Positions 43,848 to 57,300 are shown, numbered from the stretch's first letter. The stretch: DNA of 64,000 nucleotides from Acanthornis magna (GCA_036785705.1 JAWUZG010000070.1:3979001-4043000), one strand, 5' to 3'. Notes: generated by a model from the sequence alone, not told the origin. Made by a program: numbers and translations.

Positions 43848-46800
43848 GGTAGGTCTACTTTTTCTTCTCAGCTTCTGTCCTGGGTTTAGTTCAGTGTATT
43901 TTATAAAACCACAAAGCCAAACAACTGCCAAATAACTCGAGGAATTAATTAACCTCATGTTTGGTTTGGCATGTTCCTTTTTGCCTCCTATTTACTTTCT
44001 CAGCAGTAACTTACTGTGCAGTAAATTACAAACAACATTTATTCAACTCATGTTACAGAATGAGCTATCATTTCTAAGAGAGGATTATTACTGAGTCAAA
44101 TATAACTATACTGTAGACATGTTGCACGTCATTTATCTGTCTTTACAATTTTTCTCTTTGTGTTTTACTATATTTGTCACATACAGACAGAGCCTGGAAT
44201 TCTGTTTATTTCTGCTCTTCACCAGACTTTTGTATAGACTATTATTTTCACTTGAAACATCAACTGCAGTCATAGCAAAGTGATTCCTGACATACCAGAA
44301 AGCAAGCTGAAGATGTCATCTCCAAAAATAAGTTTATTTTAGTGCATGATTGCTTACAGTGCTGCATGACACCTACTGAAATCAATACAGTGTTTCCTGA
44401 GTACACATTACACAATGTTTCTATTCAAATATTTGAATAAGGGAATACTTGAAGAATAAAATTCTCTTCTAAGGTCTCCATGGCAGAATTTGGCTCACTC
44501 CTCCTTTTGTATTTACAGATTTCTCAATGATAGCAGTGCAAGAACTTAGTCACGTACACACTCAAAACACACAAGAGGATTGTTAAAGGTAATTTCATGA
44601 CAAATTTTAAATATTCTTGATTTTCACCTGATAAGTTAATCTAGGAAAAAATAAAAAGAATGCCTATTTTTACATGTAGGTAATATTAAACCTGCCATTT
44701 AATAGAGGTAACCAAATATATGGTATATGCACTTTGAAGTATATATCAACTTATATCATATGACCAAGTCATAATTATATAGCAAACAAATCAAAGGGCA
44801 CTAATGAGAAAATTATTTCTCTGTTGTTTACTCAAAATGTTGCGGTATTCAGACACCTGGTAATTACATTACCAGATCAAGAGATACATTAGTTACAGTA
44901 GTGATACCTCATAAAACAGAACTTTAACATCAAAACTTTCATTACAGTAGCTTTGTTTTTCTTTCCAGTATATAAAACTCTTATTTCATAATGAAACAGC
45001 ACTCTGTTTCCTGTGTAAATTGATCCTAGAGAATTGCATGATAACACCATGATCTGCCATCATGTGTGATTATGCTGTATTACCAAGTATCTGTTTATGT
45101 GTTCATATTTTAATTGCAAGCCAGTGTTTGCATTGTAAAATTACCAGGAAACACTTTTTCACTTCATAAGCAGAAAGAAACCTACTATCTAGTATGATTG
45201 AAAGGATACATGTTCATTCTTAATTTCACTGGTTAAGTCTTCTACTCTTCCATTGTAACACCTCAAGCACCCCAACATGTGTCTGAGGGGCCTCCGTCTG
45301 TGCTGTCCCTAGAGCACAAGAGCTCTGGAGAAGAGCATCTGCATTCCCTCTTAGAAAACAGGTCTGGCTTAAATGTATGCACTGGTGGCTCTAGGTTTCT
45401 GGAGTCATAGTAGCATCTCAAACTTTGAAGCTAGAATTTTTCAGCTCTTTTAGTTGCTGACAAAAACTAAACCTGTTGGGAGCAGAGCTAATGCAGTAGT
45501 ATCTACTCTTCTGCTCTCCCACCAGCTCAGTACAGTGTCAGGCCTCTGCTTAAAGGGCTTGTCAAACCTACACTGCCTCACAACAGGGAACAGGAGCAGA
45601 GGGATCCTGCCCATGGCTCTGCCCTCCTCAGCAGTGCCCAGGAAGAGGGAGGATGAGGAGAGGTGAATTGACCCCACAATAGTTAGAAACAAGGGCACAA
45701 GACACAAAGCAGGCCTAAGAGACAGCTCTAGGACACACGCTGTGGTCTTAGACCAGATGTAATTCAGCCGTGTATTAAAAAATACAATCTGCTCTCTTGA
45801 CAGAAACTCCTTCATTTATAAACACTCAGAAAACGTGTGTGCATTTATTATAATTGTGTTCTAGCTGAGGTTACTGACGGTCAATTCCTGTTGTTTACAG
45901 ACAGTCTGGTAATTTTAGTTGTCCTGGTATCTGCCCAAGGCAGTCCTTCCTATCTGCTATCACTGTTGAAAGGAGATTAAGTTATACTTGCAAATGCAAG
46001 GAAGTAAGGGTATCCAGTGGGTGCTGCTGAGACTTGCTCCAGAACACCTGCCATATAGGCTCAAGATGAGATGCTCAGGGAAAAAAAGGAGAGGAAAACC
46101 ACCTAGCCAACTTTGAATTAACTCCAAAAAGCAAAAGAGCTTCAAAGAATTGTGCTGTTGTGCTTGGCGTCTTTTCCTATACATTCTCGTGTCCAGAGAT
46201 GCTGGGTAACTTCAAACTCTGTTTTGTTTGGTTGTTTTTACATTTCACTGGGAACAAGCATTGTTACTGTGTGGCTGAATTGCAGATAGAATGGGAATCA
46301 TTTTCACTTCTGCTGTACGTGTAAGTGCTGCAGCCGTGGGGTTTATGGTGTTGGCTAAAGGTGTGCCATAGTTTCTTGGTAAACACCTGTGTCCAAAGGT
46401 TTGCAATTTGGCTGTAGATGTAGGTTGGGAAAAGAGGAATCAGAAGTAGAAATTGCCGGCGCCTTTCACCCTGATGCTGTGTGCTCTGAAATGGCAGATT
46501 TAAAGCAGAACAAAAGAAGTAATTTTGATTTTGTAAATCTGTAAAAACAACAAATATTTTTACTTCTGCCTTAATTTCCGAGGAGTTCCAATGTGGGACA
46601 GTGCCATAGAAATATGATAATATTTCTGATACACTGATAAATCAACTGTGTTGCCTTGGGGTCAGTTAGGTAAGTCCACCCTGACATCAAGTGTGAGGGT
46701 CTCCCACTGACACACGCTGTATATCCCATGGGATCACATTGTAACACTAGGGGTTGATCCATAATACATATAACAGAGTCTATCCCAGTTTCAGAACAGA

Positions 46801-49800
46801 ACTAATTCACTGGTTTGTATGAGGTACTTGTAAAAAGCTACCTGTAGCACAGGTAAAACCTAACATTTCTTCAGATCAATGGAAACTTCCCTTCCCTTCC
46901 AAGACCAGGCCTGACTAAAATCCAAGAAATTAATCCTGTTGACTTCAGCAGAAGTATGGATGGTGCTCACTGTGATCAATGAATGCTGTTGTCTGTCACT
47001 TTCCTGAGAACTGCTCTTAGTCTAAAATTGTAATTATTTCCCCCTGGCATTTTAACCTTGGAGAAAGGGTGCCTCCATCAGAACTACTTTTTAAGAACTA
47101 TCCTGAGAATCAGTAGCAGTATTGCATACTCAAGGATCCTTATATTAGAACTTTCATAAATATTGTATACACTGAGTGTGTAATGTGCTGCGTTGGTTCC
47201 TCTGCAGCAGTGAGATCCATCATGTCAGCAATCAATGGTTTAAGGTCTGAGAAACTAAACTGAAACTGAGTGATGTAATGGGCTCTGAAAGGCTGCAGTT
47301 ATCTTATGTGGGCAGAGCTGGAGAAAATGAGGGGTCTCACACTGTGCAGCTCTGGTAAGAATGGTTCCAGAGGAGCTGCTTCTTAGAAGGAAAATATGGA
47401 TATTCATGTCAAAGTTCTCATCGTAAGCTATTAAAAAAAAACAACAACCCAAAAGACCTTCCATCAATTGCTTGGACCTATAGTATTGCAGGTAGGGAGA
47501 ATAATCTGGTGTTTAGATCATGAGCCTGAGGCTTGATTCTCCTCTCACAAAAGTTTAATGAAGCCTTATTGAATTGACATTAGTGGAATCACCTTGTGAT
47601 AAAAGCAATTTTAATGGAAAGATTCTAAAGTCAGGCCTTTCTGGAGACGTGTACTTTATTTCCAGTTCTGCCACTGACCTTTGACAAAGACACTTACCCT
47701 ATTTTGTACTGTTTCCTCTTTGTAATAGAAAGGAAAATAATTAACCCACTTGACTCAAAGCACTTTAAATTAGATGTGTAACAACACAGCATGAACAACA
47801 TATGCAGAAAACTGTAACTACATGCCATACAAACATAGTGTGGCAGCAGTTGCTTCCAGGTACTGAGCTAGGCCTCATTCTTGGAGCCTGAGTACACCAC
47901 AGGTAAGCTGTTATTAGCAGAAGCTAAAATACTCAGTTCTGGTGGACTTGTACTGACCCTGTGAAGAGAGTACTCTCATATTCATTTATTGTCCTCTATG
48001 ATGTCCTTGGTTAATCATGATAATATATATATATTTGTATTTGGTTTACTTCCTTTCAAGGCATGAATAAGTAATGTTACCCAGATATTTTTAGAAGGAA
48101 TAAAATGAAACATGAAAACCTTTTATTTTAAACTATATAACTGATTTTAGGATGGTACCATACAGTATAATTGCAAAGGCACTTAAAAAAAAAACCATTG
48201 TTACTGTTTAAAGTAGTTTAGTACATACACATGCACAAAATGTAGTGCATTAATTTTGCAGATGAGTCAAAATATTTAAGCTAGAAAAGCCTGGAGATTT
48301 ACAGCTAAGTCTTTGAATATTATATTGCGCTCAGTTATGGGAGGTGCCTAATACTGAGTATGGGCTTCCTTAGCCCAGGTACTAAAGCAAGAGGTGCAGA
48401 GAGTTTCTCTGAGTAGTTTGTCCCTCTCTAGCTATAACATCATAACATTGCCTCATTGGCACACCTTTGCTTCTTGTGAGAAAGGAACATACTTCAGGGG
48501 GAATGTTATAATAATGTTTATTTCTGGGCAAATGCCTTGATTTATGTCCATGTTGCACCTTAAGCCATCTCACAAACTCTCAGATTCTTTCATATTGCTT
48601 CCATGGAGGCTTTTGGACAGACATTGGCCCTGGGGATGTCACTGGGGTTTACGACCAAGTCCAGCAGGAGCAGATGACCTGTCCATTAGAAAGTATTGGG
48701 ACTGTTCAGTAGCTGTGTCCTCCCTCTCAGCAGGGGACAACCTGGATTTCCTTTTTCTGGGGGAACAAAGCAGCATTCTGAAAAGACTGAAGAAACACAG
48801 CTAAACCCAAATCATACCATACTTTTGGCGGGTTTTTTACTTAAATGCCCTCCATGCTGAAATTACAGGGGATTCTGGAACTTACTCTACTAAGTGCAAG
48901 ATTGGGTTCTTAGCAATAAACTGCTGTGTTCATCTTCACTATTATATTAGACCAAGTCCTCATGAAGTATTTTGGGAAGCGGATTGAAGAATTCTAAAAA
49001 ACCCTATTAATATGTTGGGATAAATTAGAGAAGCAACTGTGGCACCCTTTCTAAAAGTGAGACCAGTTAAAGGGCATGAAGTCTCCTGGGTTTTTTTTCA
49101 TCTGTGTCTACTTATCTGTTTTCTCCTCCATGCCATCAGCCACCTGCTATTCTTTCCAGGGACACATCCATACTGCATAACATCACTCTGTCTTCTTGAA
49201 GGAGTGGAGTACATATGACTTGGAACACAGCTTTGGAAGCTGCATTTTTTTTTAATGTGTTTATGATCAATATGGACCTTGGTGCCTCCATATCCTCTTC
49301 ATGTGGTATAATTATCACATTGTTCAAATTAGCATCTTTTTTTCACACACCTACTGTGGCTGCTCTTGGAAGAGAAGGATAACAATCCTTTTCAGTGATC
49401 TGAAAGTAAACTAATTTAAAGACCCCCTCACAACCCAAAGTCAACTTTCACAAGAAACAAAATAATAGTATTAATGTTCAACTTCTTTGCTGGCCTTGTG
49501 CTATTATAAAAGATGTAAAAGGAAGGACAACTAAGCAGGGAATTTTAATTTTCATTTCAACAATTACACTTGATCATGTTTAGTATAGCTATAGATAGGA
49601 CACAATTCTTATTTAGGTAGGAAATAATACCAGAGCATTGCAGGAGAAAATGTGAAGTCAATCAAAACCAGACTGTACATCAATATATTTAATGCCAACA
49701 CTGATGAAATGAAAAGCTGATCAAGGGCTGAATGCTGAAATTGCTGTTCACTCTTTACACACTGAAAACTTCCACTGAAGTCAAGTGGGAGTTCAGCTGG

Positions 49801-50350
49801 GAGTGTGTGAGGAGAGCACAGGTCTCTTGAGTCAGCTCACGGATGTCCTCGAGCACCAGCACTAACTTGTGAACCCCATTATCCCAAGATGTGGGGGGGG
49901 GAAAGAAAGGCGTACTGTGTAAACAGTTCGTCTTTGGAAGAAGGCATCCTTCTATTTCTCCTTCTGCCACTTCACTTCTGCAGATCAAGTGCTTCCCGGA
50001 GAAGTAAACTCGGTTACAAAAAAGGAATGCCAGCCAGCCTTTACAACCTGAGCCTACTGAACGCTTAGGGCACAGCTCTGAAACGCAGTTCACCTACCCA
50101 ATATTAGAATAGCGGCGGAATAAGCCCAGCCGGGACCTTCGTCTTTGCGCTGCATCCGCTGATGCAGGAGTGTAACTCTCGTCTGCGAACAGCTCGGGCT
50201 GTCACTTTGGCAGACGGTGTCCGTCCCCTCGCTCGCCGGTCCCTCCAGCGACGGGGAGCCGGGTACGGGATGGGCGAACGCCGCCGCCCGGCCAAGGCTC
50301 TCCCAGCGTCTCTCTCCCGCCTCGTCCCGCAGCCCCCGCGCACTCTCCCG

Positions 50351-50375
50351 CTCCGCTCCGCTCCGCTCCGCTCCG
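50351..50375. repeat. (CTCCG)n, five units
   Basis: Five perfect CTCCG units, 41-65 bp inside PRSS12 intron 1 from its donor. Confidence 0.9.
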
Positions 50376-50415
50376 CCGCCACCCCGCGCCCCGGGCTCGC
50401 CCCCGCCCCGCTTAC

Positions 50416-50734
50416 CTCGCTCGCAGTCAGCGCGGCCGCGCTCCGCCGGGCCCCGGCCGGCCCCGGGGGCGCAGCCGGGCCGCCCCTCGCCGCCGCCGGG
50501 CAGGGCGCAGGAGCTGCGGCGGCCCCGCGGCGCCCGGCCCGCCGCCCCCCGCCGAGGAAGAGCGGGTGCCGCCGGTGCCCAGGGGCACTGGGCCGCGGGG
50601 AAGCCCCCGGCGGGGCAGCCGGTGGGGGGCTGCGGGGGGCGGGCGGCCGGGAGGCTGGCGGAGACCTGCCCCGGCCCGCGGGCTCCGGGGATCGCCCCTA
50701 TCACCAGCGCCACCACGAAGCCGGTGAATGTCAT
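50416..50734 (-). CDS. PRSS12: PRSS12 exon 1: signal peptide, short Pro-rich part, degenerate kringle
   Basis: The start ATG at 50734-50732 has an A at -3 and opens a hydrophobic signal peptide (MTFTGFVVALVIGA). A Pro/Ala-rich stretch follows, up to residue 38. Residues 39-106 begin GCPAG, like the kringle of mammalian neurotrypsin, and keep Cys40, Cys50, Cys76, Cys88 and Cys104, plus GRP (84-86) just before Cys88. They lack the conserved aromatics and the sixth cysteine. The donor CGA G|gtaagc joins codon G|GG of exon 2 in frame. Human exon 1 is longer by 58 codons, because of a long Pro-rich stretch. Codon use is extremely GC-rich. The other two frames show no kringle, so a simple frameshift does not explain it. 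Confidence 0.88.
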
Positions 50735-50890
50735 GGTGCCAGTCCCGCCGGCTCGGGTCCATCTCCCCCTCTCATCGCGCCCGGGATGCGAGGGGGGAAG
50801 GCGGGGCCGCGGCGTCCCGCTAATCTCCCTCGCCGCACACCCCTGCCGCCCGCCCCCGGCTGCCCGGCCCGCGGGGGCAGGGCGAGCGGG

Positions 50891-50910
50891 GCGCGGAGAG
50901 GCGCGGAGAG
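50891..50910. repeat. Two tandem 10-mers GCGCGGAGAG
   Basis: Perfect direct duplication in the CpG island about 160 bp upstream of the PRSS12 start codon, with a partial third unit (GCGCAG). Confidence 0.85.
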
Positions 50911-51340
50911 GCGCAGCCCCGGCGCTGCCGGCTGCCTACCTGCCGCGGGCTGCCGTGGGCATGGCCTCTCGGGCAGCTTCGGCGGGGGTTCACGGGGGGA
51001 TGCGCCCCCCGAGCCCGGTCTCGGGGCGCCCTTCCGCTCCCCCGCCAGCCCCGGCGCCGCCACCCCTGGACCATCGCTCGCCCTCCCCGGCCGCCCGCCG
51101 GGTTCCGCGCTGCCCGCGGTGCCGCCGCAGCTCCGCAGGCTCACCCCACCCGCTTCTCTCCAGCACTGGGGCTCCCCTAGCAGCCACCTTCTCTGCCCTC
51201 GCCCCGCGGTTGTGGCTCCCCCGACCTCCGCTAGCCTCACAAAGAGCAGAAGGAGACCGGGCAGCTTCGGGACGAGAGGGACAAAACGGGCCCGCAGGGC
51301 GACTGGGGCGGCACAGGGATGGAGAGATCCCCAGACGTGT

Positions 51341-54300
51341 CAGCGGGGAACAAAGGGGCTGGAAGCGAATGCCGTGAAATGTCTTCGAGGGTTTAGCATT
51401 ATCCCAGCTCCATGTGCTCTGAATAGTAATCTGCTTGTTTCCAAGCGCTGCCGAGGTCTGCATGACTTGATCATCTCTGATTTCCTTGTCCCACCGGAAT
51501 GGCTTCAGTTATTTCTGCTTCTTTGTCCGATATTGTTCGGTTGGTAGTTTGGGTTAGTTACTATGTTTTACTTTACCGCTGGTTTTAATCTATGCCGTTC
51601 ATTCATGAGGTCCAATTCTGCCTCATGGAGTGCGTACCCTTTATTTGGCAATTGGTCTGTAATGTGAGTCTGTAGATTCACCTCTCCACAGGATCCTTTT
51701 CCTCTCTATTTTTTTTTTTTTCTGGAAAGTGTTAATCTGGCTTCTGAGTGAGCACATCACTATTTCCACTACCTTTTGTTGAGACAAAAGTCTGAAAGAA
51801 ATAAGGTGCTTTCTGCATTCCATGCAGAATCCCACATATATCCAGTTAACAGTGCCTTTCCTTTAGCAACCTCCAAACTGTTTAAAAGGTGCAAAATGCA
51901 ACTTCACCAGTTTAAACTTTTATTTATATAAACAAAAGAGCTCCAGTGCTAAGGAAAACAAGTCCCGCAGTGTCTGGGATTACCTGTATTCATCTTAATT
52001 CTGCTCATCGGTGGTTAATTCTTTATTGCAACATTAGAGTTTGTATTTTAATCACTCACAAAGTTAAAGAATACTCTGCTGGGGTTTCTACAGCAACATG
52101 ATAACTATGCTATCACAGCATCTGTTGCACTTCTTTGTGGACAGAAACACACATATTGTTCTTTCTTGCTGAGGTTTTTTCTAGGGGGTATATATATGCA
52201 TTATTTAGAAAAAATCAGGACTAGCAAGAGTTTAATTTCTTTTCAAAGTATTTGAATATATACAAGACATTAGCCTGAAAGCAACTCATTATGGCCATTT
52301 TTAAATTGTCTGAAATTCTGTTTCTGTCATGACAAGTTGGCTGCTTTTATCCTTTGGGAGGACCAGTTAAAAGCATGCTCAGCCTAGCTGGTTAAGGTTT
52401 CCTTCATTGCCTAGTAAACACTTTTTGGCATCACAGTAACAGCAACATTTCATTTTCCCTGACCTAAGCTCTTTTTCCACCCCCCTGTAGCCTGGAAGAG
52501 GAAGGGTTCTGCTGATCAGCAGAGGGGGAAGAGAACAAATGAGTATGATGAGTCTTGCAAAGCGCTTCAGGCAAAGCTCTGAGCCTGGCACTTATTCATG
52601 TATTCTGATTGCATTCGCCTCCCCAAGGTGTGTGGGCTGTGCAGTGAACTTTCTTTACCTATCTAGGGTAGAGGTGTTTGTGCTTGAGCTTTCAAAATGG
52701 TACTCACAGGAGGGGGGTGGGGGAAGAGCGGGGCTAGACAGGGGAAAAGGTTTGGAACTAACTAGAATTCCAAAATAAGCATCAAGGAAAAAAGCCACGT
52801 CATAATGATTCACTCCCAAGACAGGGTGCAGGTTTAATGGAAGAATCCACATGTACAGATTGACTCATGTACATTTTAGTTTTTATCATGATTGTTCTTT
52901 TTGATGTAATCTTATAAGGAGAACGAGCCTTCATTTGTTTTAGTAACTATAAATGAGCATTCCCTATGATATGAGATCTGTTAATACTACAGGAAATAAT
53001 GCTTTTGTTACAATTCACAAATTAGGCACTCGGTCTAGCTTCCATTGAAGACATTGATAGCAAACTCACTGTAAAAAGGAGCGGCACTCTTCTAAGTGTA
53101 GAATCCTGGAGCTGGTGGAGGGGAGTTTTTTTTGGTTTTTTTTTTTTTCCAGACTGTATGCTTTGCACTTCGGTCGCAGCTTCTGTCTTGGCTTGAGCAT
53201 TTGAGTGTGTCCCCCATATGATTTCTCTGTTGAACAGTGTGAGCACATGCACAGTTTGCCCTTTGGTTCTGGCGCTTACAGGTGCCACGTCTGAAATCAT
53301 TCTGATCTGCTTGACTGCTTTTATCACACTTGTAGGAAGCTCATTAGCTCTGTGACTTCTACCTCTGTCACATGCAGTCACAATCACTCAAAGTTATTGG
53401 AAAGAGCAAAGACAAAGCAAGAGTTACATTTATAGACTGTTTTTGAGAACCTTGATTCTTTTGGACTGAAGATGGACTCTCACACTTAAAATAACAGCAA
53501 GAAACTGCACTGTGCTTTGAGGGTGGACTTTACCATCACATATTTAGAAGCAAGAAACAGAGGCTTTTCACTCTGATATAGCTTTAAAAAGATGCCAAAT
53601 ATGAAATGCTCTTAGTGCGTTTGCCTTAAAAGGTGTTCTCTCTGCTGTACAAAACTGTTGAAAACTCATTCACAAATTGAGTTGCAAATAAAAAGGAAAG
53701 AAAAAATATGTTTTCTTAGTTAGGAAAATAGGCAAGTAGGTCTCTGGAAACCTCAGCATGAATCTGGGAGTTGCCTATGACTTGGATTCTGAAATTACAG
53801 CATCCACCCTTTCAGGAAAAAATGGCAAAAAATGCTGAAAAATCATAAATCTTTGGAAACTGTGCTAGTTACACTCCTGCAGGAGCACGGGGGGATTTAG
53901 AGGCAGTAATCTGTGTTTAACAAGGCCTGTATTTTTATAGGAAGGCAAAGGCTTGCTTCCGTCTTTCAAGATTGGTAGGGAGAATAATTTGTTAAGGTGA
54001 CATTGCAGTGGGTGAACTGGGTCCAGGTGAAGCCCATTCCCCCTTTTTGCAAAATATTTTAATATTTTGTATTTAGCTTGTACCTCCCATGCACAGAGGT
54101 TTTGACAGCAGTCCCACAGACTGACACTGGTGAGCAAAGCTGGGAAATCTGTGCTGTGCACTGGTAACTTCCATAAGAGGAGTTGTAGGAAATCATCTTT
54201 CAGAATAGGTTTTAGTTTCTGTACAATTCCCCAGGGTTGGCTGCTTTTTTCTCTTAATATTTGGTAGTCCCAACACCAAACTGTTGATAACACAAAAAAT

Positions 54301-57300
54301 AATGAATAATTCATAGTTAGGAATGGATCTGACCACTCTACCACCCCCTGCTCCCCCCATATTTTCATGCATAGATTCCTTAGGTTCCACACAAAATGGA
54401 AATATTGGAAATATTCACATAATACAGAGCAGTGTGGGTAATTCATAATATGCAAGGCTTTAAAGGAAACTTACTCAAGAGCTTCCTTCATCCTAATAAC
54501 TTTCTAAAAGCAGTTGATATGTCTTCCCTGTGGCTGGCTCTGATTTTGCAGCAAGTGTGTGAGGGTACAGGTTATTAGAGGACTAATTTTCAATAAGTGA
54601 TTCATGTGAATAGGTGAAAATATCTGATGTGGGGGTTATAAGTGCAAAACTAATAGTTCTGCATTTCAAAAATATTTAATACCCAGCATTTAAAATTCAG
54701 CTGGAGAAACAGTCTAATTCTGCTGCCATTTGAATCAATAGGAAAATTCACTGATTAGCCTCTTCCTGTGTTCTGTAAAGCTGCTTACCTTTATTTTCAA
54801 GATGCTCATGCAGTATGCTGTCAGCAGAGATTTTAGGAAAGCTGAGCACTTCCAGCTGTTGGTGGAATTCAGTTAAAATATTAGTGACAAGTGAAGGCCT
54901 GAGTCAGTCCTGTCTTACTGCCACTGATAGCCCTATCCAAGGGCTCCTGCATTCCCTCCTGCCCAGGTTAGCATCAAGCAGCAGCACAGACAGGAGAGAT
55001 CAGAGCAAGGGCTGACTTCAGGCACTGAGATATCTGAGAAATTCCCTCAGGAAAGAAGTACAACGCAGAGAAAATGTCGTCAAACAGCCAGACCCAACAG
55101 CAAAATCATTTTCATACTATCTAGCTAATAATCTTGTACTATTTTTTCTTCATATAATCAACTACACTGGGGCAAAGAGATCAAGTGCTGGAATAAATGG
55201 AAAAACTCATACACATGACCTAGTGGGCACTGGGTGAGATCAAACACCAGGCAGGCTGAAGTCAGGAGTAGGAGAGGAAGCAAGGCTTCACACAAAGGAG
55301 AATTCCATGTGCAAAATGAGCCATGGAATGGGTGCCAAAATGAGTCAACATTTTTAGGATGTAAGTCAGCGCTCTTATAAAATAATTTTATTCATTAGTA
55401 TCATTCTTTTTAACTACATGGGCAGCAGAAATTTGAAATGCTGCCAAGTCTGACTCAAAATTAATTTGGGTTTGTGCTTATGTGGAAGAGAATAGGCCTT
55501 TTGTCCGTAATTCCATATAAGCTCTATAGGGTGACCCTGCATTACACAGGATGTAACTGAACAGCCTGTAATTGATGAGGTTTCCATTAACACATGACAC
55601 AGTGTGCACTGTAATGAGATCACAGAAAAAGCTTTTTTAAAATCTTAAATACTTTCTTGTACAAGGAGCTGAGTTCATATTGTACAGGAGTAAGAAACCT
55701 GTTTTCCTGGAACAAGGCCACAAGAAACTTGATTTCCTGGAGGAGTTCAATACATTGGTGCACACGCGCCTGACACTGGGTTACACAGACATGATGAAGT
55801 AATTGCAGTTAAAACTGAAGGGTAAATGGGATTGTGCAAAAGCGGGGAGCAGTTTCTGTCGCACGCCTAAAGCAGGTTCCAGGAGTACCGCGTGTAACAC
55901 CGTGGAGTACAGGAGACAGGATGTGTCCATGGTGTTGCTACTATTTCAGTAACACCCAGGAACATGCAACTAGTACAACATACGGGCCTGCTCATGCTCT
56001 CACAGTGCCGTGGTGTTTGAGCCTGGCTTTAGATTGCTTCCATGAGCAGCCTCCAAGCACTCCTTATGTTCCTCTCCCAGAAGGAGTGTTCAGCAGATCC
56101 CAAGTGTGCGATGCCATGTGGCAGAGTGGGGAGTGAGACTGGAGGGTGAGAGCAGGAGAGCCCCAGCCCGCCTGTATAAATACAGCAGAGGTGCTGCTTT
56201 ATCTCCTGATGCTCGGAATGGAAAGTCAAGGCAGCATCCCATATGTTGCAGTCTGTTAACTGGGTGAAAGGGGAGGCTGTGTAGCCAGCCTATAAATAGG
56301 TATATTTAAAGAGGCAAGAATATGCCAAAGAGCATATTTTGAAGAAATGGAATTGAAAATTACATTTGTTAACAAACTTAATGGAGTTTTGCTTAGAAAT
56401 GGAACTTCAGTTTCAAACCTGACTACCTGGAGTGTATGTGGGATTTGATAAGTGATTTAAATCCTTTAAGGGAGAGAGAACATGAAAAAAATTGGATATT
56501 TTCTTCATCATAAAACATACATTTTGGGCTCTTTTTCATGTAGAAGGTGGGCCTTGTATATGAGTCAACATTAGGTAAAACTGCCACAGATCAGGATTAA
56601 GCCTTCTTTATACAAAACATCCCCTGTCACTGAGGACAACTGGTTCACAGAGCTGAGATATATGACCTTCTACAATTTCCTCTGACATTCATGTGTAGAA
56701 GGTTCCCTGGAGTAAACAATGCTTTATAAAAGTACTTGTTTAAATAAGTTCTTCTCTCACAAACAATCCAGGTAGTTCCCCCTGATGATTTATGTCTGGA
56801 ATGGTAGAATGTGTCTTCTCTTTGTTCAGACATAAATTTCTGAAAACATTTCTTAATAATACGTATTTCAGAATTTTGCATTTCACTGTTGTGAAGTGTA
56901 AGTACAATGAGAATCCCAAACCACAGAAAGTGAGGCAGGCAGGGCTGCTTTGTGTTTTCATCTTCCACCTAACCCAAGTCCCACCTTCCCGTTAGCAGCA
57001 GTGGAATGAGGCATTTCTACTCTTTGGTACCCAGCCCCAGCAGCAACATATATACAGGGTGTAAATAAGGCTTTTTTCTGCAGAGTTTCAGAGGGATGCA
57101 GGAACTACTTTAGTGCTGAGCTATGTATATACAATGACCCTTTGTCAACGTTACCCAAATTGACTCCTATCTATTTTAAATATTTTTGTTTTCTGAGAAA
57201 GACATTGTAAAGACTTCATTATCTTATCATTAGTAATATTTTTGGATAAGAATATCATTATTGTTTCAAAGGAACACATATTCTCATACTTACTGAAGGA

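Larger units (their letters stand above)
42746..50415 (-). other. PRSS12: PRSS12 intron 1, 7.7 kb
   Basis: The largest intron of the gene. It holds TA-rich simple sequence at 43101-43143, a (TAA)n microsatellite at 43826-43847, and a run of TA at about 48.02 kb. It ends at the donor in a CTCCG repeat at the CpG island. No gene or recognisable transposon was found in it. Confidence 0.6.
50190..51340 (-). promoter_or_regulatory. PRSS12: CpG island with PRSS12 promoter and first exon
   Basis: About 1.1 kb of very GC- and CpG-rich sequence covering exon 1, the start of intron 1 and the upstream region. The transcription start should lie upstream (higher coordinates) of the ATG at 50734, but no TATA box or initiator could be chosen. 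The island produces long spurious frames on both strands. Confidence 0.8.

Noticed and set aside
50162..51547. 461-codon plus-strand open frame, and a 386-codon one in another frame
   Set aside because: They lie antisense to PRSS12 exon 1 in a CpG island. The composition is Arg/Pro/Gly/Ala only, with no domain. They are artefacts of high GC.
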